This document shows positions 26,601 through 35,060 of a stretch of 64,000 nucleotides of DNA, in pieces. This DNA is from Nevskiales bacterium (lineage in GTDB: Bacteria > Pseudomonadota > Gammaproteobacteria > Nevskiales > Nevskiaceae): positions 1 through 64,000 of the forward strand of contig JAQVDP010000018.1 in NCBI GenBank assembly GCA_028698335.1. Direction: 5' to 3'. A program made the translations under genes and the position numbers. The stretch's first letter is position 1. Each line of letters starts with the position of its first letter. Under the pieces are notes generated by a model. The model was not told the DNA's origin and did no database searches. It saw nothing but the letters and a program-made list of their open reading frames with translations.

Positions 26601-29600
26601 TCCTCGGCCTCCGCCTGGAAAACGCCCAGCAACTCGTCGTCGAGGGTCTCGGCCGTCGCCACCGGCGGCATCTCCACCGCTTCGACGGACGCCGCTGCCT
26701 CGCTCACCAGCAGATCGGCCACCGGCGGCCGATCGGACTCGGACGGCTCCGGCTCCGGCTCCGGCTCCGATTCGGGTTCGGGTTCGGGTTCGGGTTCGGG
26801 TTCGGGTTCGGGTTCGGGTTCGGCGACAGTCTCGACCGTCTCCGGTACTTCCGCGGCATCCACGACGGCCCGCTCCTCGGCGGCGTCATCCGGCGCCTCC
26901 ACCGGCGCGTCGACATCCGTCTCCGGCCCGGCAAGCACGACATTCAGAGTTCCGACGCTGTCCGCGTCGGCCGGCTCCACGGTCGCTTCCTCCGCGACCG
27001 GTTCCGTCGGCGCGGCCACCTCTTGAGACTCCGCAGCGCCCGGTTCGCCGGCGGCCTCCGCGGTCGTCTCCGCGGCCGGCGATTCGGTCGCGGCCCAGCC
27101 CAGCCCCTCGATCCGTTGCCCCCAGGCGCCCACGTCGCTGTCGAGGCGTCCTTCGCGCAGCAGATCGAGGTACTGGTAGAAGCCCTCGCAGATCTGGTTC
27201 AGCGTCTCGAATTGTTCCGCCGTCGGGCGCACGCCCCGGGCATCCGCCGCCTCGAACTGCCGCTGCAACGCGCGGGCCAGATCGGCGATGACCTGGCACT
27301 CCGACATCAGCGCGGCGCCGGCCAGGGTATGGCAGATCGCCTTGAGTTCACCCGCGGCGCGACGATTGTCCGGGGATTGCGACCAGCCCCGCAGTTGATC
27401 TTCGATCTTCTCGATCAGATCGAAGGCCTCACCGGAGAAGATTTCGGTGAGCTGGCGCGCGGCGTCGGCCTGCTCGTCGCGTTGCGGCAGCTCGGTACGC
27501 AGCTGATCGATCCGGGCCAGCCAGGCGCCCGCATCGTGGCCGGCGGTCGCATCGGTCCCGGCTTCGCCGACCCAGGCCGTCAACGTCTGCGTGCAGTCGC
27601 GCAATACTCCCAACGCATTACTATTGAGTCGCCGCCCTGCCGCCTCGACGTTGTCCAGATAGTCTTCCAGCGCTTCGGCCAGTGCCGCGGTCGGTTCTTC
27701 CCCGACCGCCCGCGCGGCGCCGCGGATGGTGTGAAACGCCCGCACCGCATCGCGGTTGACCGCCACTTCCGCATCTTCGCTCACGCTGTCGAGCCACGCG
27801 CTCACGGTCGCCAGTTTCTCGCGCCCATCGTCGCGGAAGACGGCAAGGATTTCGGCGTCGTCCTCGCTCTGGGCGCGGCCGGTTGCCAGATCGTGGACCC
27901 GCTGGACCAGCGCGGCGGCCGGCTCCGACGGCGCGCCCCGATCCCGGAACGCGTCGATCAGCGACGGCAGCAGCTCCACCGCCTGACCGACCGATTCGAC
28001 GATCGCGCTGTTGACCTCGATCGAGCCATCCAGGCACTTGTTCAGCACGTTCTCGAGCGCCCAGCCGAACTCGCCGAGTTCGCCGGCGCCGACGGTGCGG
28101 CCGCTGCCCTTGAGCGTGTGGAACGCACGCCGCAACTCCTTGAGCGCATCCAGATCCTTGACGTCGCGGCGCCAGGTCGCGTACGCGGCGCTCAGGGCGG
28201 CGCGCACCTCCTCGGCTTCCTCGAGGAAGATCTCGCGGATCTCCGGATCGTCGTCGCCGGCAGCGGCGACCGGCTCGACCGCCGGCTCAACTGCCTGCGC
28301 CGCCTCACCCGCCTCGGCCGCCTCGACCTCGGTCTCGGTGGGCTCGGCCGGCGTTTCCGGAGCAGGCGCCTCGCTGGCCGTCTCCGCCTCGGGCGGTGGC
28401 ACGAAGGACTCCAGGACCTCGACACTGCGCGCCAGGTCGTCGGCGATGCGCTGGGCATCGCCAAGGCCGGCGCGGCAGGCCTCCACGTAGTACTCGGCCG
28501 CAGCGATCGCGTCGGCAAAGCGCTCGGGTGCCCCCGCCTCGGCCGTCAGCCGATCGAAGCCCGCCCCGACAACGAAGCGGCTGAGCCGGCGCAGAGCGTC
28601 GGCTGCAGTGGTCTGCGCCAGCAGCTCCAGACCCGATGCGATCTCGTCGAGCAGCGGGCGGATCTCGTCGCGCACAGCGACTTCGGGCGATTTCAGATGG
28701 CGATCCGCCGCGGTCTTCACGCGCGCAAGGTTGACCAGGAACTCGCGATACAGGGCCTCGCGCCCCTCGGCCAGGTCTCTCGGCTGCGGTGTTTCGTCCG
28801 AGATCGCCTCATGTTCCGCGCCCTCGCCGGCACTGCGGTGCATCTGCCGGAACAGCGCTTCCTCCAGTCCGCTTTCGACACGAAGAATCGAGGTGGCGAG
28901 TTCGAGCCACTGGTCGCGGTCGCCGGGCGCCGCGCTCGACGCCGCCAGTGCGGTCGCCTGATTGGCCACGACCTGCTTGAGGGTCTGCAGGCCCAGCGCG
29001 CCCAGGGTGTCGGCGATTCGCTGCAGGCCGGCCATGGTCTCGCCGAGATCGGCGACGGCCCCGGTGCGCACGGCCAGATCGATCTGATCCTTGATCTGGG
29101 CGAAATCGACGCGGATCTCCTCGGACACCTTGTCCAGCAGCGCCGTGCTCGGGCCATGGATCCGGCGCCGCAGACGCTCGATCTGCGCCTGCGGCGGCAG
29201 CACTTCGTCGAGCCCGAAGTGGGCACGGATCGCCTTGACGCGGTTTCCACCCACGCTGGAGCGCCCCACGAGGAACAACAGCTGCAGCGGCAGATCCCCG
29301 ATCCGCTCGGCCGCGACGGCCTCGCCACCCTCGATCAGCAACTTGATCTGCCCCGACAGGCGCCCGAACAGACGCTTCAGCTCGAGGACACCGGACACCC
29401 CGCGCGCCAGATACGCCTCCATCGCGGCGGCGGCAATCCGCAACAGGCGATGGACCGGCTCGGTCGTCGCCACCTCCGCGAGCTGCTCGGCGATCTTGCC
29501 GGTCCGCGCGGCGGCGGTCTGGGCGTCGGCGCCGTCGCGGATCCACGCCAGCAACGAGGCCTGGAACAAGGGCTGCATGCGCTTGGCGCGCTCGGCGATG

Positions 29601-30094
29601 TCTTCGTCGGGCACGCCGTCACCCGGTGCCGGCTCCAGCGTCTGTTGCAAGGCCTGCATCTGGGCGACGAACAACTCGCTCTCGGTCACGACCGGCTGGC
29701 CGAGCGCGAGTCTCAGTTCATTGATCGCGGGCTGCAGCACCAGCACGCAGTCCGCCATGCCCTCGGCCAGGGCCTGGATGTAGTCGGACAGCTGGATCGT
29801 GGCCCCGAGCACGGCCGCGCTGACGACATCGACATCGGGCGCCTCGCTGCGCACCAACGCCTGCACCGCGGACGCCATCTCGCCGGCGACGGCCGCCAGC
29901 CCATGACACTGAATCAGCGTCGCCGAGCCGCGGACCTGCGACAGCTCCAGATAGGCCTGCTGCAGCGACAGCGTATCGGCACCACCTTCGGCAAAGTGGT
30001 CGATGATGTTGCGCGCCCGCGTGAGGCTCGCCTCCAGCTCACCCCGGACCCAGTGGATGCCGGCCACGTGCCCCTGCCGTGTCTGTGCATTCAT
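23693..30094 (-). CDS. chpA: ChpA hybrid histidine kinase of the Pil-Chp chemosensory system
   Basis: A 2133-residue CheA-type hybrid kinase for type IV pilus (twitching) control and surface sensing. It has an N-terminal FimL/PilL-like helical region (about 1-570) and then five histidine-phosphotransfer modules with His at 659 (FHTLKG), 788 (FHTIRG), 922 (CHTLAG), 1195 (LHTFKG) and 1376 (LHTFKG). A first module near residue 55 has lost its histidine (LSQVRGSA). A Glu-Pro repeat linker (about 1090-1117) lies between modules 3 and 4. The CheA core follows with dimerisation, HATPase (HLLRNSVIHG, near 1712) and CheW domains, then a C-terminal receiver with Asp2061. The gene overlaps both neighbours by four bases. 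P. aeruginosa ChpA is larger (about 2470 residues) and has more modules. Confidence 0.93.
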   Translation of the reverse strand: MNAQTRQGHVAGIHWVRGELEASLTRARNIIDHFAEGGADTLSLQQAYLELSQVRGSATLIQCHGLAAVAGEMASAVQALVRSEAPDVDVVSAAVLGATIQLSDYIQALAEGMADCVLVLQPAINELRLALGQPVVTESELFVAQMQALQQTLEPAPGDGVPDEDIAERAKRMQPLFQASLLAWIRDGADAQTAAARTGKIAEQLAEVATTEPVHRLLRIAAAAMEAYLARGVSGVLELKRLFGRLSGQIKLLIEGGEAVAAERIGDLPLQLLFLVGRSSVGGNRVKAIRAHFGLDEVLPPQAQIERLRRRIHGPSTALLDKVSEEIRVDFAQIKDQIDLAVRTGAVADLGETMAGLQRIADTLGALGLQTLKQVVANQATALAASSAAPGDRDQWLELATSILRVESGLEEALFRQMHRSAGEGAEHEAISDETPQPRDLAEGREALYREFLVNLARVKTAADRHLKSPEVAVRDEIRPLLDEIASGLELLAQTTAADALRRLSRFVVGAGFDRLTAEAGAPERFADAIAAAEYYVEACRAGLGDAQRIADDLARSVEVLESFVPPPEAETASEAPAPETPAEPTETEVEAAEAGEAAQAVEPAVEPVAAAGDDDPEIREIFLEEAEEVRAALSAAYATWRRDVKDLDALKELRRAFHTLKGSGRTVGAGELGEFGWALENVLNKCLDGSIEVNSAIVESVGQAVELLPSLIDAFRDRGAPSEPAAALVQRVHDLATGRAQSEDDAEILAVFRDDGREKLATVSAWLDSVSEDAEVAVNRDAVRAFHTIRGAARAVGEEPTAALAEALEDYLDNVEAAGRRLNSNALGVLRDCTQTLTAWVGEAGTDATAGHDAGAWLARIDQLRTELPQRDEQADAARQLTEIFSGEAFDLIEKIEDQLRGWSQSPDNRRAAGELKAICHTLAGAALMSECQVIADLARALQRQFEAADARGVRPTAEQFETLNQICEGFYQYLDLLREGRLDSDVGAWGQRIEGLGWAATESPAAETTAEAAGEPGAAESQEVAAPTEPVAEEATVEPADADSVGTLNVVLAGPETDVDAPVEAPDDAAEERAVVDAAEVPETVETVAEPEPEPEPEPEPEPEPESEPEPEPEPSESDRPPVADLLVSEAAASVEAVEMPPVATAETLDDELLGVFQAEAEELLEGLDQSMSAFERNPRDAAAVADINRLLHTFKGSARVTGLTSLGEVAHRLESMFEQLELGRVAADARFVGRLQSVIDGLHMAVDDLKRGMVPDVTTLLDELTQPLGGVEAPVAAPGLPEGVADAEVAEPAETSAAEAPTESAEPLLAAEAPLPAVAPRSTPLPDDFDLELVQTFAAEAEELMEVLEGALPRWQALPGDYTPARDMLRALHTFKGGARMAGLSAMGQAAHELESLIEGLEYAGELHAGALDVVAGAVAELRQMTDRLLRGDYAGLITVADDEDELDFDELSAFDQAFEAPAITLPQEPTQAPAEPVARPARGGPAVAGGAWDPALFWRPDDAEGGLAAHRRETARVPVEALDAMLNQAGEISIYRSRLEEHNSAVQSQLDDLTQAIQRVRDQLRQMDIETEAQIAARGLGQSEGPDRYAGEFDPLEMDRYTRMQELSRALSESVGDLSAVHGSIDQLASESTTILLQQGRINTEIQQGLMRTLMVPFSRQVARLQRVVQQTAMENGKRAEIVFDGVDAELDRNVLERMTAPLEHLLRNSVIHGIEAPPQRAESQKPAAGRINVSLWREGTQLLIELRDDGRGLDMQAIRATAIKRGLMPADAQISDEEAAQYIFMPGFSTAGKLTQDAGRGVGMDVVASEVKQLGGSLELSSEVGKGARFLVRLPLTLAIAQSLLVGAGREVFAVPLPSVEGITRVERERLDGLLSSQDESLEYGGQHYRVLHLADLVGTAREIPTDQKTVHAILVRMPESFGGEQRRVAVIVDELMGSREVVSKAVGPQISAIPGVSGATILADGRVVLILDVPTLVQDQARRELRSQAATQRPEIEAPLEVAREQIMVVDDSITIRRVTERLLSKHGFDVITAKDGLDAMAQLQTERPDAILLDIEMPRADGFEVATFVRNTPDIAQTPIIMITSRSGEKHRERADAIGVQRYLIKPYQEDQLLDELAAVLRERAS
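26745..26823. repeat. Hexanucleotide repeat encoding a Glu-Pro linker in chpA
   Basis: Four copies of GGCTCC (26745-26768) are followed by eight perfect copies of TTCGGG (26771-26818) plus a partial one. On the coding strand these read GAGCCG and GAACCC, giving an (EP)n linker between phosphotransfer modules 3 and 4. The six-base unit means slippage changes linker length without a frameshift. Confidence 0.95.
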
Positions 30095-30639
30095 AGCGCT
30101 GCCGTCCGGAACGCCTCGCCGTCGGCGAGTTTGTGCAGGGAAATCGCGAGCCAGGGCTGCCCCTCACGGACGAAGCCGCCCAGCAAGTACGGGCTGAACG
30201 GCTGGGCCGAGGCGGCCATCTCGTTGCGTTGCTCGCCCGGACCGAACTGGCGATATCCCACCACCTCGTCGACGAGAAAGCCCGCCGGAACCTCGCGGGA
30301 ATTGAGCACGAGCACGCGCTGCGACCGGTGTGGATCCGAGCGCTTGAGGCCGAGCAGGTCCGGCAGGTCGACGATCGCCAGCAGTTCACCGCGCACGTTG
30401 GCCACTCCCCGCAGCCACGAACGCGCATTGGGCACACGCGTCGCCGGCGGGGGCGGAATCACCTCGCGCACATCCGCGCGCGGCGCCACCAGCCAGGTTT
30501 CCCCGATCCTGAATCCGAGTCCGACCCAGGCTTCCGCCTGACCCGCGACCGCATCGGTCCGCGCCGCACGCAGCTGGTCCTCATACTGCAGGAGCAACTC
30601 GAATGGGTCGTCGCGCAATTCACGCAATTGTGCCGACAT
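30091..30639 (-). CDS. pilI: PilI-like CheW adaptor protein
   Basis: A 182-residue CheW-family protein. An N-terminal helix (PFELLLQYEDQLR) precedes a complete CheW fold with GLGFRIGETWLVAPRADVREVIPPP, WLRGVANVRGELLAIVDLPDLLG and FVREGQPWLAISLHKLA. This is the arrangement of PilI, which links the receptor PilJ to ChpA. The ATG start lies 15 bases after pilG, and its stop overlaps the chpA start (ATGA). In Pseudomonas, pilH lies between pilG and pilI and pilJ follows; here both have moved to a second locus about 8 kb away. Confidence 0.88.
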   Translation of the reverse strand: MSAQLRELRDDPFELLLQYEDQLRAARTDAVAGQAEAWVGLGFRIGETWLVAPRADVREVIPPPPATRVPNARSWLRGVANVRGELLAIVDLPDLLGLKRSDPHRSQRVLVLNSREVPAGFLVDEVVGYRQFGPGEQRNEMAASAQPFSPYLLGGFVREGQPWLAISLHKLADGEAFRTAAL

Positions 30640-30654
30640 TCCGTTCTCGCCGTC

Positions 30655-31041
30655 TTACTTGCCGATGTGGGCGCGTACCGCGCTGAGCAGTTCGTCCTTG
30701 GTGAACGGCTTGGTCAGATATTCGTCCGAGCCGACGATGCGTCCGCGAGCCCGGTCGAACAGGCCGTCCTTCGACGACAGCATGATGACTGGCGTCTTCG
30801 CGAAACGCGGATTGCCCTTGATCAGCGCGCAGGCCTGATAGCCGTCGAGCCGCGGCATCATGATGTCGATGAAGATCACGTCCGGAGCATGATCGGCGAT
30901 CTTCGCCAGCGCCTCGAATCCGTCCTGAGCGGTGATGACCTGATAGCCCTCTCGAGCCAGTAGGGTTTCAGCAGTCCGGCGTATGGTCTGACTGTCGTCA
31001 ATGACCATAACCTTGGCCGTGTCGGTCGACTGGGTGGACAC
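30655..31041 (-). CDS. pilG: PilG twitching-motility response regulator
   Basis: A 128-residue single-domain CheY-like response regulator. The acidic pocket is in VMVIDDSQT, the phospho-acceptor is Asp59 (VIFIDIMMPR) and the invariant Lys is in YLTKPF. The segments SQTIRRTAETLL, ALAKIADHAPD and SSKDGLFDRARGRIVGSDEYLTKPF match PilG closely rather than PilH. PilG receives phosphate from ChpA and promotes pilus extension (known for P. aeruginosa). The GTG start is supported by a strong GGAGGAG upstream. It heads pilG-pilI-chpA-chpC and is divergent from gshA, a conserved neighbour relationship with the glutathione genes. Confidence 0.93.
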   Translation of the reverse strand: MSTQSTDTAKVMVIDDSQTIRRTAETLLAREGYQVITAQDGFEALAKIADHAPDVIFIDIMMPRLDGYQACALIKGNPRFAKTPVIMLSSKDGLFDRARGRIVGSDEYLTKPFTKDELLSAVRAHIGK

Positions 31042-31093
31042 TCACTCCTCCGAGGGATGATATCGCGAAGATGCGTTTCGGCCGGTTTTAGCA

Positions 31094-31109
31094 CAGTCGA
31101 TACCGACTG
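31094..31109. promoter_or_regulatory. 16-bp inverted repeat in the pilG/gshA divergent region
   Basis: CAGTCG and CGACTG form a perfect dyad around ATAC, about 53 bases from the pilG start and 113 from the gshA start. It is a candidate operator or RNA hairpin for either direction. No matching regulator was recognised. Confidence 0.35.
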
Positions 31110-31221
31110 CATATCCGTTTCGGCACGCCAGCCGCACCAGCGGCGGTGTTGCGCTACCATGCGGTCCCCGCCGGCGTCCGGATCCCGTTGCGCCGGGGCC
31201 CCCAGCAAACGAGTTCGACCC

Positions 31222-32532
31222 ATGCATACGCCCGTTCCGCACCTGACGACCGCCCAGACCGGCCCGTTGCTGAAACTCGAGTCAACGCTGCTGGAACGCT
31301 ATGCCGACATCGAGGCATGGTTCCGCGAGCAATGGATGAACGTTCCGGCGCCGTTCTACAGCTCGGTCGACCTGCGCAACGCCGGCTTCAAGCTGGCACC
31401 GATCGACACCAACCTGTTTCCCGGCGGCTTCAACAACCTGAACCCGGCGTTCGAACCGCTGTGCGTGCAGGCCCTGCAATCGGCCCTGCAAATGGTCTGC
31501 CCGAATGCACGCAACATCGTGTTGATTCCGGAAAACCACACGCGCAACAAGTTCTATCTCGAGAACGTCGCGACGATCTTCGAGCTGCTGCAGAAGGCCG
31601 GCTTCCACGTACGCATCGGTTCGCTGATCCCGGAACTGCACGAACCGATGGACGTCGCCCTGGAGATCTCCGGACGCAGCCTGCGCTTCGAACCGCTGCG
31701 GCGCGACGGCGACAGCCTCTATGTCGGCGACTTCCGCCCCTGCGCGATCATCCTGAACAACGATCTGTCCGCCGGCATCCCCGAGGTCCTCAAGGGCATC
31801 GCACAGGAAATCATTCCGCCGCCCGACGTGGGCTGGCACGTGCGCCAGAAATCGCATCACTTCGGGTTCTACCGCGAGGTCGCCAAGGAAGCCGCAGAAC
31901 TGATCGGCATCGACCCGTGGCTGGTGGATCCGCTGTTCCGGAATTGCGGACAGATCAACTTTCTCAGGCGCGAAGGGCAGGAATGCCTGGAAGCCAACGT
32001 CGAGCTGCTGCTTGCGGACATCCGTGCCAAGTACGACGAATACGGCATCACCGAGGAGCCCTTCGTCATCGTCAAGTCCGACGCCGGCACCTACGGCATG
32101 GGCGTCATGACGGCGCGCAGCGTCGAGGACGTGCGCAACATGAACCGCAAGGCGCGCACGCACATGTCCAGTGCGAAGGAAGGCCGCGAGGTCACCGGCG
32201 CGATCATCCAGGAAGGCGTCTACACGATGGAGAAGCTCGGTGACGACGAGGCCACCGCCGAGCCGGTCGTCTACATGATCGACCGCTTCGTCGTCGGCGG
32301 CTTCTACCGGCTCAACGCCAAACGCGGCAGCCACGAGAATCTCAACGCCCCCGGCATGCGCTTCGAGCCCCTGGCGTTCGACGAATGCTGTAGCCATCCG
32401 GACCCGCACTGCGGCCCCGACGACCGCCCCAACCGCTTCTATGCCTACGGCGTGGTCGCCCGGCTGGCCGCGCTGGCCGCCGCGCGCGAGATCGAGGCCA
32501 CGCGCGAACTGGCCGGACAACAGGTCGCCTGA
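31222..32532 (+). CDS. gshA: Glutamate-cysteine ligase, proteobacterial GshA family (PF08886 type)
   Basis: A 436-residue ligase making gamma-glutamylcysteine from glutamate, cysteine and ATP, the first step of glutathione synthesis. The sequence is of the short proteobacterial type, not the E. coli type: SVDLRNAGFKLAPIDTNLFPGGFNNL near residue 50 is the family hallmark, with VIVKSDAGTYGMGVM (about 285-300) as an ATP-grasp-like loop. The ATG at 31222 gives the usual N-terminus; the frame is open 55 codons further upstream into the divergent promoter. gshB follows 112 bases downstream, so the two steps are encoded together. Confidence 0.92.
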   Translation: MHTPVPHLTTAQTGPLLKLESTLLERYADIEAWFREQWMNVPAPFYSSVDLRNAGFKLAPIDTNLFPGGFNNLNPAFEPLCVQALQSALQMVCPNARNIVLIPENHTRNKFYLENVATIFELLQKAGFHVRIGSLIPELHEPMDVALEISGRSLRFEPLRRDGDSLYVGDFRPCAIILNNDLSAGIPEVLKGIAQEIIPPPDVGWHVRQKSHHFGFYREVAKEAAELIGIDPWLVDPLFRNCGQINFLRREGQECLEANVELLLADIRAKYDEYGITEEPFVIVKSDAGTYGMGVMTARSVEDVRNMNRKARTHMSSAKEGREVTGAIIQEGVYTMEKLGDDEATAEPVVYMIDRFVVGGFYRLNAKRGSHENLNAPGMRFEPLAFDECCSHPDPHCGPDDRPNRFYAYGVVARLAALAAAREIEATRELAGQQVA

Positions 32533-32644
32533 ACCAGACGCCGGCGAAACTGTCGATGCCAGATGCGGTCACGGGCAGCTGCCGCAAGGCTCGGCGCGCC
32601 GCCCGAACCGCCTGCCCATTCCCGCCCCGCGACGGACACAGACG

Positions 32645-33604
32645 ATGACCAAGACCCTCGCGGTGGTGATGGATCCCATCGCCACCATCAAACCGTACAA
32701 GGACACGACCCTGGCGCTGATGCTCGCCGCACAGAAGCGCGGCTGGCAGCTGCGCTATCTGGAGATGCAGGATCTGTGGCTGCGCGACGGCATCGCCTAC
32801 GGCCGCATGCGGCCGGTCACGGTCTTCGACGACACCACGCACTGGTTCGAGCTCGGAGAGGCGCAGGTCCAGCGACTCGGCGAACTCGACGCGGTGCTGA
32901 TGCGCAAGGATCCGCCGTTCGATCTCGAGTACATCACGGCGACGTATGTCCTGCAGCGCGCGGAGGATCAGGGCGCGCTGGTGGTCAACCGCCCGCAGGC
33001 ACTGCGGGACGCCAATGAAAAGGCCTTCATCAGCTGGTTCTCGCATTGCTGCGCGCCGACCCTGATCGCGCGCGACGCGCAGACCCTGCGCGCCTTTCAC
33101 GGCGAACATCACGACGTGATCTACAAACCGCTGGACGGCATGGGCGGCTCCGGCGTCTTCCGGATCGGCAGCGACGGCATGAATCTCGGCGCGGTCCTCG
33201 AGGCACTGACCGACAACGGCCGGCGCCATATCATGGCGCAGCGCTATATCCCCGAGATCGTCCATGGCGACAAGCGCATCCTGATGGTCGACGGCGAACC
33301 GGTCCCCTACGCGCTTGCGCGGATTCCGCAATCCGGCGAGACCCGCGGCAATCTGGCCGCGGGCGGTCGCGGTGAGCCCCGCCCGCTGAACGAACGCGAC
33401 CGCTGGATCGCCGCACAGATCGGACCGACCCTGCGGGAGATGGGGCTGCTGTTCGTCGGCATCGACGTCATCGGCGACTATCTCACCGAGATCAACGTCA
33501 CCTCGCCGACCTGCGTGCGCGAACTCGACGCCGGTTGCGGCCTGGACATCGGCGGCGATCTCATCGCCGCGATCGAGCGGCGGCTGGAGCCTGCAGCCGC
33601 ATGA
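32645..33604 (+). CDS. gshB: Glutathione synthetase
   Basis: A 319-residue ATP-grasp enzyme that adds glycine to gamma-glutamylcysteine to complete glutathione. The N-terminal GSH-S domain begins LAVVMDPIATIKPYKDTT; the ATP-grasp part carries VIYKPLDGMGGSGVFR (glycine-rich loop), MAQRYIPEI, GDKRILMVDGEP and the metal-binding end FVGIDVIGDYLTEINVTSPT. The length matches bacterial GshB. The ATG at 32645 is preferred over the longer open frame. Its last codons overlap the ApbE gene start by four bases (ATGA). The order gshA-gshB next to pilG is partly conserved in Pseudomonas-like genomes. Confidence 0.96.
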   Translation: MTKTLAVVMDPIATIKPYKDTTLALMLAAQKRGWQLRYLEMQDLWLRDGIAYGRMRPVTVFDDTTHWFELGEAQVQRLGELDAVLMRKDPPFDLEYITATYVLQRAEDQGALVVNRPQALRDANEKAFISWFSHCCAPTLIARDAQTLRAFHGEHHDVIYKPLDGMGGSGVFRIGSDGMNLGAVLEALTDNGRRHIMAQRYIPEIVHGDKRILMVDGEPVPYALARIPQSGETRGNLAAGGRGEPRPLNERDRWIAAQIGPTLREMGLLFVGIDVIGDYLTEINVTSPTCVRELDAGCGLDIGGDLIAAIERRLEPAAA

Positions 33605-34701
33605 CCGTGTCACCGATTTCGAAGCAGGCCTTCACGACGATGTTCTGGCGTCGCCTGATCGTCGGCACCGGCCTGGCGCTGTTCTTCGCGTGGCTGGCGA
33701 TGCGCCCGCAACCCGGCGCGGACGACCGCCTGGTCAAGCGCGACTTCCTCGCCATGGGCACGCTGTTCTCGGTGTCGATCTACCGTGATGAGGAGCAGCC
33801 CGCGGCCGACGCCGAAGCGCAGATCAGCGCCGTCGAACGCATGCTGCACGACTACGAGCACCGCTGGACCGTGGACGGCGACGGCGAGCTGGGCCGGATC
33901 AACGCCGCGCTGGCCGCCGGCGAGACGGCCGACGTCCCCCGGCCGATGCGGACCCTGTTCGAACGGGCGGCACGGATCACCGAACTGAGCCAGGGGCGCT
34001 TCGACGTGCGCGTGGGCGCGCTGGTGCGGCTCTGGGGCTTCGACGACGAAACCCGCTTCCGCACCGCACCGCCCGAAGCCGCCGCGATCGAACGGACCGT
34101 CGCCGCGCTCGCCGCCGCGCCGAAGCTCGACGCCCCATTCGAACGATACGGCCCGGCCGACGGAGTGCTGCTCGACTTCGGCGCGATCGCCAAGGGCGAC
34201 GCCACCGATCTGACCGTGCAGCATCTGCGCGAAGCCGGCTACGGCAATGTGATCGTCAACGCCGGGGGCAACCTGCGGGCCAGCGGCCGCCGCGGCGACC
34301 GCGCCTGGCGCATCGGCATCCGCCATCCGCGCCCCGACGCGTCTCATCGCCTGCTGGCGACGCTCGATATCCAAGGCGACGAGGCAGTCATCACCAGCGG
34401 CGACTACGAGCGCTATTTCGAATACGACGGCCGCCGCTACCATCACCTGCTCGATCCGCACAGCGGCCAGCCGGCCCGCGGACTGCAGGCCGTCACCGTC
34501 GTCGCGGACAACGGCGCGCTTGCCGATGCCGCCAGCACCGCCCTGTTCGTCGCCGGCCCCGGACACTGGCGCGAGCAGGCCACCGCGCTCGGACTCGACA
34601 AAGTCCTGGTCGTGGAGGATTCGGGTCGCATTGTCGTCACCGCAGCCCTGTCCGGACGTCTGCAGCTGGCCGACGGAGTCATCGCCGAAACCGTGCCATG
34701 A
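33601..34701 (+). CDS. apbE: ApbE-type FAD:protein FMN transferase
   Basis: A 366-residue flavin transferase that covalently attaches FMN from FAD to a Thr/Ser of periplasmic or membrane target proteins. One N-terminal membrane helix (about 18-37) without a cleavage site or lipobox is followed by the ApbE fold: AMGTLFSVSIY, LDFGAIAKGDATD, VNAGGNLRASG, HHLLDPHSGQPA and ADAASTALFVAG. The usual GGD of the metal site reads GGN, a conservative change to note. It overlaps gshB (ATGA) and the next gene (ATGA). The neighbouring NusG-II and Gx proteins suggest it serves a membrane redox module rather than Rnf or Nqr, whose genes are absent from the window. Confidence 0.9.
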   Translation: MTVSPISKQAFTTMFWRRLIVGTGLALFFAWLAMRPQPGADDRLVKRDFLAMGTLFSVSIYRDEEQPAADAEAQISAVERMLHDYEHRWTVDGDGELGRINAALAAGETADVPRPMRTLFERAARITELSQGRFDVRVGALVRLWGFDDETRFRTAPPEAAAIERTVAALAAAPKLDAPFERYGPADGVLLDFGAIAKGDATDLTVQHLREAGYGNVIVNAGGNLRASGRRGDRAWRIGIRHPRPDASHRLLATLDIQGDEAVITSGDYERYFEYDGRRYHHLLDPHSGQPARGLQAVTVVADNGALADAASTALFVAGPGHWREQATALGLDKVLVVEDSGRIVVTAALSGRLQLADGVIAETVP

Positions 34702-35060
34702 CGCGCGGGGACGCACTCGCCCTGGCAGTGGCCGCCGCCATCGTCGGCGCGCTGTACGCGCACCTGTGGCAGCCTTCGGTCGCTGCCAGCCGCTTCGACG
34801 TCAGCGTCGGCGGCAAGCCGGTGGGCCACTACTCGATGATGGTCGACCGGACCCTGCAGATTCAGGGCCGCATGGGCGTTTCGACGCTGAAGGTCGAAAA
34901 CGGCCGCGTCCGCTTTCTCGACAGTCCATGCCGCAACAAGATCTGCGTCCACAGCGGCTGGCTCGGCCACAGCGGCGACGCCGCCGCCTGCCTGCCCAAC
35001 CGGGTGAGCATCAGCCTCAGTGGCGATGCCGGCTCGGGGCTCGACGCGGTCAGCTTCTGA
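34698..35060 (+). CDS. NusG domain II-containing membrane-anchored protein (EetA-like)
   Basis: A 120-residue protein: one N-terminal transmembrane segment (about 5-22), then a NusG domain II-like beta fold. The motif RFLDSPCRNKICVHSGW with Cys78 and Cys83 and the following AAACLPNRVSI, carrying a further cysteine, are typical of this family; the cysteines would face the periplasm. It is unrelated in function to the transcription factor NusG. It is coupled to apbE upstream (ATGA) and to the Gx membrane protein downstream (TGATG). In Gram-positive extracellular electron-transfer loci, proteins of this type next to a Gx protein are named EetA and EetB (recalled, not checked). Confidence 0.82.
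   Translation: MTRGDALALAVAAAIVGALYAHLWQPSVAASRFDVSVGGKPVGHYSMMVDRTLQIQGRMGVSTLKVENGRVRFLDSPCRNKICVHSGWLGHSGDAAACLPNRVSISLSGDAGSGLDAVSF

Noticed and set aside
25457..30541. 1694-residue open frame antisense to chpA
   Set aside because: Arg/His/Gln-rich composition without any domain, produced by GC-rich codon bias opposite a verified kinase gene; its FGFGFG stretch is only the complement of the Glu-Pro repeat.
34698..35060. Transcription factor NusG
   Set aside because: Only the domain-II fold is shared; there is an N-terminal membrane helix and no NGN or KOW transcription domain.
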